A program made the translations under genes and the position numbers. Under the pieces are notes generated by a model, which searched no databases, was not told the DNA's origin, and saw only the letters and a program-made list of their open reading frames with translations. A DNA stretch of 64,000 nt from Lentzea sp033794685 (GTDB lineage: Bacteria; Actinomycetota; Actinomycetes; Mycobacteriales; Pseudonocardiaceae), in NCBI GenBank assembly GCA_033794685.1, contig JARAYZ010000002.1. The stretch is one strand, 5' to 3'. Positions 9,358-17,853 of the stretch are shown piece by piece (position 1 is the stretch's first letter; the number at the start of each line of letters is the position of its first letter).

Positions 9358-10104
9358 ATGCGAAAGACCATTCGTGCCGTCGCCGCCGGTCTGCTCGTCG
9401 CGAGCACGTTCGTCGCGACCGCGGGCACGGCCCAGGCGGACGTGACCATCTGCGACCAGTACGGGTCGACCACCATCCAGGGCCGTTACGTGGTCCAGAA
9501 CAACCGGTGGGGCACCTCGGCACAGCAGTGCATCAACGCCACCTCGTCCGGTTTCCAGATCACGAGGCAGCAGGGCTCGGCACCGACGAACGGGGCGCCG
9601 GTCTCGTACCCGTCGGTGTTCCTCGGCTGCCACTACACCAACTGCTCCCCCGGCTCGACCCTGCCGATGCAGGTCAGCCGGATCCGCAGCGCCACGTCGT
9701 CGATCAACTACCGCTACGCGGGCGGCACCTACAACGCCTCGTACGACATCTGGCTCGACCCCACGCCGAAGACGAACGGCGTGAACCAGATGGAGATCAT
9801 GATCTGGTTCAACCGCCAGGGCTCGATCCAGCCCATCGGCAGCGTGGTCGGCACGACCACCGTCGGCGGGCGCACCTGGCAGGTGTGGCGCGGCAGCAAC
9901 GGGTCCAACAACGTCATCTCCTACCTCGCCCAGTCACCGATCAACTCGTGGTCGTTCAACGTGCTCGACTTCGTCAACGACGTGCGCAACCGCGGCGCGA
10001 TCACGAACTCCTGGTACCTGACGAGCATCCAGGCCGGGTTCGAGCCGTGGAACGGCGGCGTCGGTCTGGCGGTCGACAACTTCTCGGCCTCCGTCAGCGG
10101 CTGA
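9358..10104 (+). CDS. secreted GH12 endo-beta-1,4-glucanase
   Basis: Secreted single-domain endoglucanase of 248 residues that cleaves internal beta-1,4-glucan or xyloglucan bonds with retention. ATG 9358 begins a clear signal peptide (MRKTIRAVAAGLLVASTFVA, cleavage near AQA-DV). The GH12 jelly roll shows NNRWG, the nucleophile motif NQMEIMIWF (Glu146) and the acid/base motif AGFEPWNGG (Glu229). There is no binding module, which is the minimal form of the family. The nearby CebR box indicates cellobiose-type induction, separate from the preceding four-gene block. The 133-base gap and the operator argue for its own promoter. Confidence 0.93.
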   Translation: MRKTIRAVAAGLLVASTFVATAGTAQADVTICDQYGSTTIQGRYVVQNNRWGTSAQQCINATSSGFQITRQQGSAPTNGAPVSYPSVFLGCHYTNCSPGSTLPMQVSRIRSATSSINYRYAGGTYNASYDIWLDPTPKTNGVNQMEIMIWFNRQGSIQPIGSVVGTTTVGGRTWQVWRGSNGSNNVISYLAQSPINSWSFNVLDFVNDVRNRGAITNSWYLTSIQAGFEPWNGGVGLAVDNFSASVSG

Positions 10105-10124
10105 GCCGATCGTCCTCCACTTGT

Positions 10125-10157
10125 CTGAGAGGAAAGTGCACGCTGCTTTCCTCTCAG
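10125..10157. terminator. bidirectional terminator hairpin
   Basis: Perfect 12-bp stem CTGAGAGGAAAG / CTTTCCTCTCAG with a 9-base loop, lying between the converging ends of the GH12 gene (+) and the MFS gene (-). There is no T-run, as is common in actinomycetes. The symmetry lets it serve both strands. Confidence 0.85.
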
Positions 10158-10191
10158 GCACCTCGAGCCGGACGACTGACGCTCCTGCGGG

Positions 10192-11433
10192 TCAGAGGTT
10201 CCGGTACGGCCTGCTGAGGAACCCGACCGCGAAGGACGCCGACACCCCCAGTCCGGCGAGAACGATCACGACCTCCGGGTCGATCGTGCCCAGTGCTGTC
10301 CCTGCGAGCAACGCGGAGGCGGGATAGGCGAGACCGGCACAGGTCGCCAGCAGGCTCATGACCCTGCCCAGCGCTCCGGCGGGCACCGTCCTCTGCAGCA
10401 TCGTCATGTAGAAGACGTTCACGGTGGCCTGCAAGGACGCGGCGGTGAACATCGCCGCGGTCGCCATCAGCAGCGAGGAGCCCAGCGGGACGCTCGTCAT
10501 GGCGAGTCCCTCGGCGACGCCGAGGCAGAGCGCGACCAGGCCGCGACGGCGCAGGCGCAGGAGCACCGGGCCCAGCAGCGCTCCGGCGACCGATCCGGCA
10601 CCGAGGCCGGCCATCACGACGCCGAACCCGAGCGCTCCCCGGCCCAGCGAGTCCCGGGCGAAGACCGGCAGCGCGATCTCGATCAGGCCGACCGCGGCGA
10701 GGTTGAACACAAGCGTGGTCAGCAGGGTCGTCCTCACCAGCGGTGAGCCGGCGGCGTACCGCAGCACCGAACGCCAGGTCCGCAGTCCGTCGCCGTCGTG
10801 GTGCGCCGCCGTTCCGTCTGGTGTGTCGCCCGCCGGCCGGATCGCCATCAGGGTCAGACTGGACACCAGGAAGGTGATCGCGTCGATCAGCAGCCCCACA
10901 CCGCTCTTGAGCGACGCGACGAGCATCCCGCCCAGCGCGGGACCGGCGATCCTCGACGTGCTCTGCACGACCTGGATCAGGGAGTTTCCTGCGGCGAGCG
11001 AGTCGGGACGGACGATTTGCGGCAACACGGCGAACGAGGCAGGCATGAAGATCCCGCCGAGGGCGCCGAACGGAACCGCGACCGCGATCATGGCCCACAG
11101 GGGGATGTGACCACGAGCGGCGAGCACGACGAACCCGAGCACGACGACGGCACGAAGCGCGTCCGCGGCGAGCATCACCGGCCGGGCACCCAGGCGGTCG
11201 GCGAGCGCTCCGCCGACCGGGAGGAAGGCCAGCCTGGCCACTCCGTAGCAGGCCAGCACCACGCCGAGGTTCGCAGCGCCACCACCCTGGTCGAGCACGA
11301 CGAACGGCAGCGTGACGAGATAGATGCCGTCGCCGATCTGCGAGAGCAACTGGCCGGCGAGGTACAGCGCGAAACGCCGTTCCCGCAGCAGAGCCGGCAT
11401 GCGGACGGCGGGTTCTCCGGATGGTGGCGGCAT
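10192..11433 (-). CDS. MFS transporter (12-TM, drug/siderophore exporter type)
   Basis: Major facilitator superfamily membrane protein of about 413 residues with roughly 12 hydrophobic segments. It has the typical loop signature after TM2 (GGALADRLGARPVM), and its overall type (MPALLRERRFALYLAGQ start of TM1) resembles the MFS_3/EntS-like exporters common next to actinomycete biosynthetic or resistance genes. The alternative start at MPALLRER, 11 codons later, matches family N-termini well. No regulator is directly attached. The divergent neighbour at 11565 is an FAH-family enzyme. The transported compound cannot be read from sequence. Confidence 0.85.
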   Translation of the reverse strand: MPPPSGEPAVRMPALLRERRFALYLAGQLLSQIGDGIYLVTLPFVVLDQGGGAANLGVVLACYGVARLAFLPVGGALADRLGARPVMLAADALRAVVVLGFVVLAARGHIPLWAMIAVAVPFGALGGIFMPASFAVLPQIVRPDSLAAGNSLIQVVQSTSRIAGPALGGMLVASLKSGVGLLIDAITFLVSSLTLMAIRPAGDTPDGTAAHHDGDGLRTWRSVLRYAAGSPLVRTTLLTTLVFNLAAVGLIEIALPVFARDSLGRGALGFGVVMAGLGAGSVAGALLGPVLLRLRRRGLVALCLGVAEGLAMTSVPLGSSLLMATAAMFTAASLQATVNVFYMTMLQRTVPAGALGRVMSLLATCAGLAYPASALLAGTALGTIDPEVVIVLAGLGVSASFAVGFLSRPYRNL

Positions 11434-11564
11434 CTTCTCATCAGGTGACGGGCTCGGTGTGGCTACCGTAGAGGAGCACGTCCTCCTCGTCGGGTGGTTT
11501 CCCGGCGAAGAGCGAGCCTGTCGACGCCTCGAACTGATCCGCGATGCGAGCAGGAAGGTTGTTC

Positions 11565-12746
11565 ATGGGGATCTCACTCGACGCCGCCACCGTTCTCCCC
11601 CGGGACGCAGCGGACGCCACCCTCGTCGCGAGGGTCTTCGACCCGTCCGCGGGCGGCCCTTCGGTCGTGATGATCCGCGGCGACGAGGTCGTCGACCTGT
11701 CGACCGCGGCACCGACCGTCTCGGCACTGCTGGAGCGGCCGGACGCGCTGGAGATCGTCCAGAACCACCCTGGTGCCACGTCGTGGCCACTCGCGGACGT
11801 GCTGGCCGCCACGGCGAACCCGGCCGGTACCGTCCCCCGGTTCCTGGCGCCGGTCGACCTGCAGGTGCTCAAGGCCGCCGGCGTGACGTTCGTCCGCAGC
11901 ATGCTCGAGCGGGTCATCGAGGAGCGCGCCGACGGGGATCCCAGGCGGGCAGAGGAAGTTCGCGAGAAGATCGGCGCGATCGTCCAGGGTCACATCTCCC
12001 ACCTGAGGCCGGGGTCGGCGGAGGCCGCGGAGGTGAAGAGGGTTCTCCAGGCCGAAGGTCTGTGGTCGCAGTACCTCGAGGTCGGCATCGGCCCCGACCC
12101 CGAGATCTTCACCAAGGCACCGGTGCTCTCGGCGGTGGGGCTGGGGGCCGACATCGGTGTTCTCGCCCGCTCGGCCTGGAACAACCCCGAACCCGAACTC
12201 GTGCTGGTGGTGAACTCGCGCGGCGAACCTGTCGGCGCGACCCTCGGCAACGACGTCAACCTGCGCGACTTCGAGGGCCGCAGCGCTCTTCTGCTCACCG
12301 AGGCGAAGGACAACAACGCCTCCTGCGCCATCGGACCGTTCCTGCGGCTGTTCGACGACGGGTTCACCCTGGCGGACGCCAAGGCCACCGAGATCGCCCT
12401 GGACGTCACCGGCCCCGACGGTTTCGAACTGCACGGCGTGAACCCGGTCTCCGAAATCAGCCGGGAGCTCGAGGACCTCGTGTCCCACGCCATCGGCGCG
12501 CACCACCGCTACCCCGACGGCTTCGTGCTGTTCACCGGCACGATGTTCGCCCCGACCGAGGACCGCGACCAGCCCGGCGAGGGGTTCACCCACAAGGTCG
12601 GGGACGTCGTGCGCATCTCCTCGCCCCGCCTGGGCGCGTTGACCAACGTCGTGAACACAGCGGAGGACGCGGCGGACTGGACGTTCGGCATCTCCGCGCT
12701 GATGCGGAACCTCGCCGCCCGCGGCCTGCTGGGCTCGAGCTCGTGA
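11565..12746 (+). CDS. FAH-family sugar-acid dehydratase (XylX-like)
   Basis: Cytoplasmic enzyme of the fumarylacetoacetate hydrolase fold, 393 residues. I chose ATG 11565 because AGGAAGG lies just upstream; the ATG at 11544 lacks one. The C-terminal catalytic half has GNDVNLRDFEGRSALLL, AKDNNASCAIGPF and GTMFAPTEDRDQPGEGF, and the N-terminal part has LAPVDLQVLKAAGVTF and LERVIEERA. This full-length pattern is that of 2-keto-3-deoxy-pentonate dehydratases such as Caulobacter XylX (Weimberg pathway), recalled from knowledge of the family rather than searched. The glutamate/aspartate metal ligands expected in this fold are in the NNPEPELVL and GNDVN stretches. Other Weimberg genes are absent here, so the substrate stays open. 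Confidence 0.75.
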   Translation: MGISLDAATVLPRDAADATLVARVFDPSAGGPSVVMIRGDEVVDLSTAAPTVSALLERPDALEIVQNHPGATSWPLADVLAATANPAGTVPRFLAPVDLQVLKAAGVTFVRSMLERVIEERADGDPRRAEEVREKIGAIVQGHISHLRPGSAEAAEVKRVLQAEGLWSQYLEVGIGPDPEIFTKAPVLSAVGLGADIGVLARSAWNNPEPELVLVVNSRGEPVGATLGNDVNLRDFEGRSALLLTEAKDNNASCAIGPFLRLFDDGFTLADAKATEIALDVTGPDGFELHGVNPVSEISRELEDLVSHAIGAHHRYPDGFVLFTGTMFAPTEDRDQPGEGFTHKVGDVVRISSPRLGALTNVVNTAEDAADWTFGISALMRNLAARGLLGSSS

Positions 12747-12907
12747 CCGGGGGTCGTCAGTCCACAGTGGTGTAGTGGTTCACCTGTCGTTCGACGCCTT
12801 GACCAACGTGACGCTGGTCTTGCCGAAATTGCGTCTCGAAGTCCTGGACGACAACGCCTTTCCGACAAGGAGCCGTCGCCGATTCGTCGCGTCCCGCCGC
12901 AACCTCC

Positions 12908-13534
12908 GTGCCGGTGCGGCGTCCTCATGATCGACGATGGGGGTGCGGCTTGTCCGGTTGGCGGTCCGCGTGGTGTCCGGTGGCGGTGGCGGCGACATCC
13001 GCTTTCCTGTTGCTCGCCGGAGTCGTCGTGCCGGGCGGCTACTACACCGTTCTGGTGCTCGCGCTCACCGGCTGGACGGCGGCCGCGGCGTTGTGGCTGG
13101 TGGCGGGGGCGCGACACCTCGGCCGGCCCGTTCGGCGATGGTGGCCGCTGGTGCTCGTCCCCGCCCTGTTCGCGACGAGCTGGGCGGTCGCGTCCGGTGG
13201 CCTGGTCGGCCGTGCGCTGTTCCCCTTGCACCGGCCGGCGTTGGAGAGAGCCGTTCCGACGGCCGCCATGGCGCCGGGGACCACGGTCGGCCTCTACTCG
13301 TTCAGGACCCGGTTCCAGAGCAGGGGATGCTCACTCTTCGAAACGGAGGACCCCGGTCTGTCGCAGAGTTCGGGGTTCGTCTGGTGCCCCGGCTTGAAAC
13401 CCGCCGCGCAGGACTGGGACGGATCGATCACGTTCGAGTGGCTCGAGGGCGACTGGTACGCGTACCGGTCGGGCAGGCCGGAGGGCATGTGGGGGCTGCG
13501 ACTCAGTCGGCTCGGTCCGAGGATCGAGACGTGA
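12908..13534 (+). CDS. hypothetical membrane protein
   Basis: Unrecognised protein of up to 208 residues. It has two or three hydrophobic segments in the first 110 residues (VAVAATSAFLLLAGVVVPGG, YYTVLVLALTGWTAAAALWL and LVLVPALFATSWAVASGG), then a soluble region with Cys pairs (RGCSLFE, VWCPG) and a Trp-rich end (EWLEGDWYAYRSG), likely extracytoplasmic. The start is uncertain: GTG 12908, 12914, TTG 12950 and GTG 12980 are all in frame and none has a good ribosome-binding site. Codon use is normal for the window. No functional assignment is possible. Confidence 0.55.
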   Translation: MPVRRPHDRRWGCGLSGWRSAWCPVAVAATSAFLLLAGVVVPGGYYTVLVLALTGWTAAAALWLVAGARHLGRPVRRWWPLVLVPALFATSWAVASGGLVGRALFPLHRPALERAVPTAAMAPGTTVGLYSFRTRFQSRGCSLFETEDPGLSQSSGFVWCPGLKPAAQDWDGSITFEWLEGDWYAYRSGRPEGMWGLRLSRLGPRIET

Positions 13535-13670
13535 GCTCCAAGCCCGTCACCCTGGGCGGTGCGCGGAGTGGCGTGGACGACGGCTCGGCCGCCCTCCGGC
13601 GTTCCCTTGACTATCCTGCTCGCCAGTAGCCGGCACGGTGCCGGGCACGGCCGGCCGGAAAGCTCCAGGG

Positions 13671-14294
13671 ATGACTCGCGGCAAGACTCCAGAAGACACG
13701 AGGGGTCGCATCCTCGAGACCGCCGAACGCATGTTCGCCGAACACGGCGTCTTCTCCGTCTCCAACCGGCAGATCAGCGACGAAGCGGGCCTGGGCAACA
13801 ACACGGCGGTCAGCTACCACTTCGGCAGCAAGGCCGAGCTCGTCAGGGCCATCCACCTGCGGCACAGCGAGCCGGTGGAGCGGTTGCGGGAGCAGGCGCT
13901 GGCGCAGCACGCCGGCAGCACCGAGCTGCGTGACTGGCTGGCCTGTGTCGTCCTCCCGTACACCCACCACCTCGCGTCGCTGGGGTCGGACAGCTGGTAC
14001 GCCCGCTTCGTGGTCCAGCTGATGACGGAACCGAAGCTGCGCGAGCTCGACCTCGTCGACGTGGGTCAGTCGCCGCTGCAGCGCACGATCATCGACGCGC
14101 TGCACCGCTGCCTCCCCGGCCTGGCGCCCGAGGTGCTCGCCGAGCGGGACGAGATGGCGACCGCCCTGATCGTGCACATGTGCGCCCGGCGGGAACGGAA
14201 CCTGCCGGAGCGCAGCGCGGAGATCTGGGACGTCGTGGCGACCGGCCTGATCGACGCCCTGGCAGGTCTGTACCTGGCGCCGACGACCCGCTGA
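13671..14294 (+). CDS. TetR/AcrR family transcriptional regulator
   Basis: DNA-binding repressor of 207 residues. The N-terminal helix-turn-helix is clear (TRGRILETAERMFAEHGVFS, then NRQISDEAGLGNNTAVSYHF and GSKAELVRAI). The C-terminal ligand domain is of a generic TetR type with GLAPEVLAERDEMATAL. ATG 13671 matches the usual TetR N-terminus; the in-frame GTG 13638 is an alternative. It converges on the Baeyer-Villiger monooxygenase gene, 90 bases apart end to end, and is the nearest candidate to bind the palindrome in front of that gene at 16244-16269. That link is an inference from position. Confidence 0.85.
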   Translation: MTRGKTPEDTRGRILETAERMFAEHGVFSVSNRQISDEAGLGNNTAVSYHFGSKAELVRAIHLRHSEPVERLREQALAQHAGSTELRDWLACVVLPYTHHLASLGSDSWYARFVVQLMTEPKLRELDLVDVGQSPLQRTIIDALHRCLPGLAPEVLAERDEMATALIVHMCARRERNLPERSAEIWDVVATGLIDALAGLYLAPTTR

Positions 14295-14384
14295 GTCCGA
14301 CCGGCCGAACCCCAGCCCGCCCCGGCTGCCGAACGCCAGTCCTTCCGGCCCGAACGCGGACCGGTGGCGAGGCCGTGACGGCCG

Positions 14385-16196
14385 TCAGCCCGTGTCGCCG
14401 AGCACCTCGTTGATCTCGTCACCCGCACGCCACTCGCGCAGCAGCCGCTGGAACCCGGCCGGGCCGGGACCGTAGGTCAACCGCGGACCGCGCACCTTGC
14501 CCTCGTTGTTGTAGTAGCCCGGAGTGCACTCGACGTCGTACCGCCCGCGGTCGGGTGAGGTCTCCTGGATGGTCGTCACCCAGGCCCGTTCGGCCTCGGC
14601 GGTCGGTTCGACGCACTTGACCCCGCGACGGCGTGCCTGCGCGACCACCTCGCCGATGTGGACGGCGTTCTCGTCCAGCACGTGCGTGAAGTTCACCGAC
14701 GGGGCGTTCTGCAGGGCGCCGAGGTGGAAGAGGTTCGGGAAACCGTTGCTGTAGAAGCCGTGCAGCGTGCGGACACCGCCGGTGGCCCACGAGTGCAGGA
14801 GGTTCACCCCGTCCCTGCCGAGCACGGGCAGGCGTCCGGTCATGACGTCCGACATCCCCACCGCGAAGCCGGTGGCGAAGATGACGCAGTCCACCTCGTA
14901 CTCCACGCCGCCCACGACGATCGCGTTCTCGGTCATCCGCTCGACGCCGCCGTGGCCCGCCGTGTCGACGACGGTCACGTTGGGGCGGTTGAACGTCTGC
15001 AGGTACTCGTCGCTGAAGGTCGGTCGCTTGCAGCCGTAGCGGTACCAGGGTTTGAGGAGTTCGGCGGTGGCCGGGTCGCCGACGACCTCGTCGACCCTGG
15101 CGCGCAGCTCGTTCATCTTCCGGAAGTCGAGGTGTTCCTCGAGCCGCTCCCACTCCCCCGGCTCCAGGTGCGCGTTCGCGTCGGTCGGGACGATCTTGCC
15201 GAGCAACCGGCCGCTCGCCGTCCAGGCGTCACCGACCAGATCGGTCTCCTGCTCGCGTCCGGTCACATAGGCCTGGAAGTTCTCCCTGCGGCGGGTCTGC
15301 CAGCCGGGTTCCAGCGACGCTGCCCACTCCGGGTCGGTGGGCGCGTTGCCGCGCACGTCGACCGAGGAAGGCGTGCGCTGGAAGACGTACAGGTGCCCGG
15401 CGTCGCGCCCGACGTGCGGCACGACCTGGACGGCGGTGGCGCCGGTGCCGATCACCGCGACGCGCTTGCCCGCCAGCCCGGTGAGACCGCCGTCCGCGTC
15501 GCCGCCGGTGTAGCCGTAGTCCCAGCGGCTGGTGTGGAACGTGTGCCCGGCGAAGTCCTCGATGCCGGGGATGCGCGGCAGCTTCGGGTGGTCGAGCGTC
15601 CCGTTGGACACCACCACGTACGTCGCGCGGACCTCGTCGCCGCGGTCCGTGCGCACGACCCACTCGCCGTCGTCCCAGCGCAGGTCCCGCACCCCCGTCT
15701 GGAAGAACGCGTCCGCGTACAGGTCGAACCGCCGGCCGATCGCCATCGCGTGCTGCCGGATCTCCTCGCCCGGCGAGTACTTCCACCGCGGGACGTACCC
15801 GACCTCCTCCAGCAACGGCAGGTAGACGTACGACTCGACGTCGCAGTGGATGCCCGGATACCGGTTCCAGTACCAGGTCCCGCCGAAGTCACCGGCCTTC
15901 TCGATGATCCGGATGCGCTCCAGACCTGCCTGCCGCAACCGGGCGCCCGCCAGCAGTCCGCCGAAACCACCGCCGATGACCACCGCGTCCACCCGGTCGC
16001 GCACCGGCTCCCTGGTGAACCCGGGCTCCACGTAAGGGTCCTCGGCGTAGTAACCGAACTCCGCCTCCGCGCGCTGGTACTGCTCGGCGCCGTCCGGCCG
16101 CACCCGCCGGTCCCGCTCGGCCCGGTAGCGCTCGCGCAGGGCCTCAGGGTCGAATCCCAGTTCGTCAGGAGTCCCCGGGGTTTCGAGTGCCGACAT
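14385..16196 (-). CDS. type I Baeyer-Villiger/flavin-containing monooxygenase
   Basis: FAD- and NADPH-dependent monooxygenase of 603 residues, predicted to insert oxygen next to a ketone (Baeyer-Villiger reaction). The FAD Rossmann motif is VIGGGFGGLLAGARL (about residue 72), the NADPH Rossmann motif is VIGTGATAVQVVP, and between them is the BVMO fingerprint FAGHTFHTSRWDY (FxGxxxHxxxWD). The roughly 60-residue N-terminal extension is typical of the phenylacetone/steroid BVMO branch. ATG 16196 follows GAAGAGAGGG; a longer start at 16250 has no site. An SDR gene lies upstream on the same strand after 123 bases. SDRs often make the ketone that a BVMO oxidises, so the two may act in one degradative route, for example on cyclic ketones or terpenoids. 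Confidence 0.9.
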   Translation of the reverse strand: MSALETPGTPDELGFDPEALRERYRAERDRRVRPDGAEQYQRAEAEFGYYAEDPYVEPGFTREPVRDRVDAVVIGGGFGGLLAGARLRQAGLERIRIIEKAGDFGGTWYWNRYPGIHCDVESYVYLPLLEEVGYVPRWKYSPGEEIRQHAMAIGRRFDLYADAFFQTGVRDLRWDDGEWVVRTDRGDEVRATYVVVSNGTLDHPKLPRIPGIEDFAGHTFHTSRWDYGYTGGDADGGLTGLAGKRVAVIGTGATAVQVVPHVGRDAGHLYVFQRTPSSVDVRGNAPTDPEWAASLEPGWQTRRRENFQAYVTGREQETDLVGDAWTASGRLLGKIVPTDANAHLEPGEWERLEEHLDFRKMNELRARVDEVVGDPATAELLKPWYRYGCKRPTFSDEYLQTFNRPNVTVVDTAGHGGVERMTENAIVVGGVEYEVDCVIFATGFAVGMSDVMTGRLPVLGRDGVNLLHSWATGGVRTLHGFYSNGFPNLFHLGALQNAPSVNFTHVLDENAVHIGEVVAQARRRGVKCVEPTAEAERAWVTTIQETSPDRGRYDVECTPGYYNNEGKVRGPRLTYGPGPAGFQRLLREWRAGDEINEVLGDTG

Positions 16197-16243
16197 GCCC
16201 ACCCTCTCTTCGGGGCGACGCGCGTCCTCGGCACGTCGCCCCA

Positions 16244-16269
16244 GTTTCAATCAATTGACTGACTTAAAC
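16244..16269. promoter_or_regulatory. imperfect palindromic operator upstream of BVMO
   Basis: AT-rich 26-bp imperfect palindrome (half-sites GTTTCAATCAATT and GTTTAAGTCAGTC, 9 of 13 positions matching) 48-73 bases upstream of the BVMO start. Size, symmetry and position fit a TetR-family operator. Which of the two nearby TetR proteins binds is not decided by the sequence. Confidence 0.55.
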
Positions 16270-16319
16270 CTACACTGAGTGACAGCCCGCCTGCGCTGAG
16301 CACCCGAGGCCGAGCGCCG

Positions 16320-17084
16320 CTACACAGCGGCCCAGCCGTTGTCGACGGGCAGGACGGCACCGTTGATGTTGCTCGCGGCGTCGGAAGCGAGGAACACGAT
16401 GGCCGCGGCCTGCTCGTCGGCCTCGGCGACGCGGCCGAAGTTGTGGGCGTAACGGCCGACGACCTGCGGACCGCGTGCGGCGGGATCGACGTCGAGGCCG
16501 GTGCCGATGCCGGTCAGCGTGCCGCCCGGGGCGATGGCGTTCGCGCGGATGCCGGCGTCGCGGTACATCACGGCTAGGGACTTGGTGAGTCCCACGATGC
16601 CGTGCTTGGACACGGTGTACGCCGTCCCCGCCGCGCTGCCGCGCAACGCCGCCTCCGACGCCGTGTTCACGATCGCGCCCTTGCCCTTCGCGAGCATGAG
16701 CGGGAGCACGGCGCGCGTCAGCAGGAAGGGAGCGGTGAGGTTCACGCGGAGGACCCGCTCCCACTCCTCGTCGGACACGTCCGCTGGCGCGGACATCCTG
16801 TCCATGACGGCCGCGTTGTTGACCAGCACGTCCACCCCGCCGAAGGTCTCGACCGCGACAGAGACGACCCGGCCGACCACGGCGGGATCACTCAGGTCCC
16901 CGACCACGGCGACCGCTTTCCCCTGTGCCGCCTCGATCTCCGCGACGGCGACCCGCGCCGAGTCCTCGTTGATCTCGGCGACCACGACGTTCGCGCCCTC
17001 GCCCGCGAACCGCAGCGCCGCCGCCTTGCCGATGCCCGACCCCGCACCGGTCACCACCACGGTGCTGCCTTCGAATCCGCTCAT
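16320..17084 (-). CDS. SDR-family NAD(P)-dependent oxidoreductase
   Basis: Classical short-chain dehydrogenase/reductase of 254 residues, cytoplasmic. It has the cofactor motif VTGAGSGIGKAAALRF, the NNAAV motif, the active-site Ser in NTASEAALRG and the YxxxK pair in AYTVSKHG. The acidic residue after beta-2 (VVVAEINED) suggests NAD preference. ATG 17084 has GAAGAGG upstream; the longer start at 17111 would overlap the operators. It is transcribed ahead of the BVMO gene, and the divergent TetR gene shares the 83-base intergenic region with tandem operators, so repression by that TetR is likely. The substrate is unknown. Confidence 0.9.
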   Translation of the reverse strand: MSGFEGSTVVVTGAGSGIGKAAALRFAGEGANVVVAEINEDSARVAVAEIEAAQGKAVAVVGDLSDPAVVGRVVSVAVETFGGVDVLVNNAAVMDRMSAPADVSDEEWERVLRVNLTAPFLLTRAVLPLMLAKGKGAIVNTASEAALRGSAAGTAYTVSKHGIVGLTKSLAVMYRDAGIRANAIAPGGTLTGIGTGLDVDPAARGPQVVGRYAHNFGRVAEADEQAAAIVFLASDAASNINGAVLPVDNGWAAV

Positions 17085-17115
17085 GCCGGCCTCTTCCACT
17101 GTCAGGGACATTTAT

Positions 17116-17148
17116 TGGCACGTTACGCCATAATGGCACGATGTGCCG
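17116..17148. promoter_or_regulatory. tandem TetR operators between SDR and TetR genes
   Basis: Two related sites 18 bases apart: TGGCACGTTACGCCA (17116-17130) and TGGCACGATGTGCCG (17134-17148). The second contains the perfect inverted repeat GGCAC-gat-GTGCC. They sit between divergent promoters. The second site overlaps the region expected for the -35 of the TetR gene (its -10 TAGGCT is at 17156-17161), which fits autoregulation plus control of the SDR gene. Confidence 0.7.
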
Positions 17149-17167
17149 TAAATGGTAGGCTGCGCGG

Positions 17168-17806
17168 GTGGACAAGCCGAACTCCGCACGACAGGGCAGG
17201 CCGCCGCTGTCCGAACGCCGCAAGGCGGAGACCCGACTGGAGATCGCCGGGGAGGCGGTCCGCCTGTTCACCGAGAAGGGCGTCTCCGCGACGTCGGCCG
17301 AGGAGATCGCGGCGGCGGCGGGCATCTCGCTGCGCACGTTGTGGCGCTACACCTCGTCGAAGGAGAACTCGGTCCTGCCGCTGCTCACCACGGGGATCGA
17401 GGTCATGGCCACCAGCCTGCGCGCCTGGCGGACCGAGCAGGGCGTCGACGACCTGCTCGACGACCTCGAGCGCAACGGCACTCAGCTGGTCAGCCACCTG
17501 CACGTCCAGCTGGACCTGGTGCGCCTCACGAGGACGGAGCCTGCCCTGCGGGCCGTCTGGACCCAGGCGCACGCCGACGCGGAGCCGGTGTTCGCCCAGG
17601 TGATCGCGGACCGCCTGGGCACCTCCGCCGACGACCTCCCCACCCGCCTGCAGGCCGCCATGATCAACGTGGCCCTGCGCGTGGCGGCGGAACACCACGC
17701 CTTCCAGGCCATGCCGGCCACCGCCGAGGCCGTGTTCGAGACGGTGAGAGAGGCCCTGCTACCCGCGGTCCGGTGCCTTGACGAGATGCTCCCGCGCTCG
17801 ACGTGA
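17168..17806 (+). CDS. TetR/AcrR family transcriptional regulator (leaderless)
   Basis: Repressor of 212 residues with a standard TetR helix-turn-helix (SERRKAETRLEIAGEAVRLF, SAEEIAAAAGISLRTLWRYT, SKENSVLPL) and a MftR-like C-terminal region. The GTG at 17168 has no ribosome-binding site but lies 7 bases after a TAGGCT -10 element, so the mRNA is probably leaderless. It is divergent from the SDR gene, and the two operators between them are the obvious targets. The GNAT gene follows immediately downstream. Confidence 0.88.
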   Translation: MDKPNSARQGRPPLSERRKAETRLEIAGEAVRLFTEKGVSATSAEEIAAAAGISLRTLWRYTSSKENSVLPLLTTGIEVMATSLRAWRTEQGVDDLLDDLERNGTQLVSHLHVQLDLVRLTRTEPALRAVWTQAHADAEPVFAQVIADRLGTSADDLPTRLQAAMINVALRVAAEHHAFQAMPATAEAVFETVREALLPAVRCLDEMLPRST

Positions 17807-17853
17807 GGACACCGCGGGACTTCCGTTCGTGTGATCCAGGTACCGTCGCCGGG

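Noticed and set aside
12775..12930. 52-codon open frame starting GTG after the FAH-family gene
   Set aside because: No ribosome-binding site, basic unstructured C-terminus, overlaps the start of the better-supported membrane protein, and no recognisable family.
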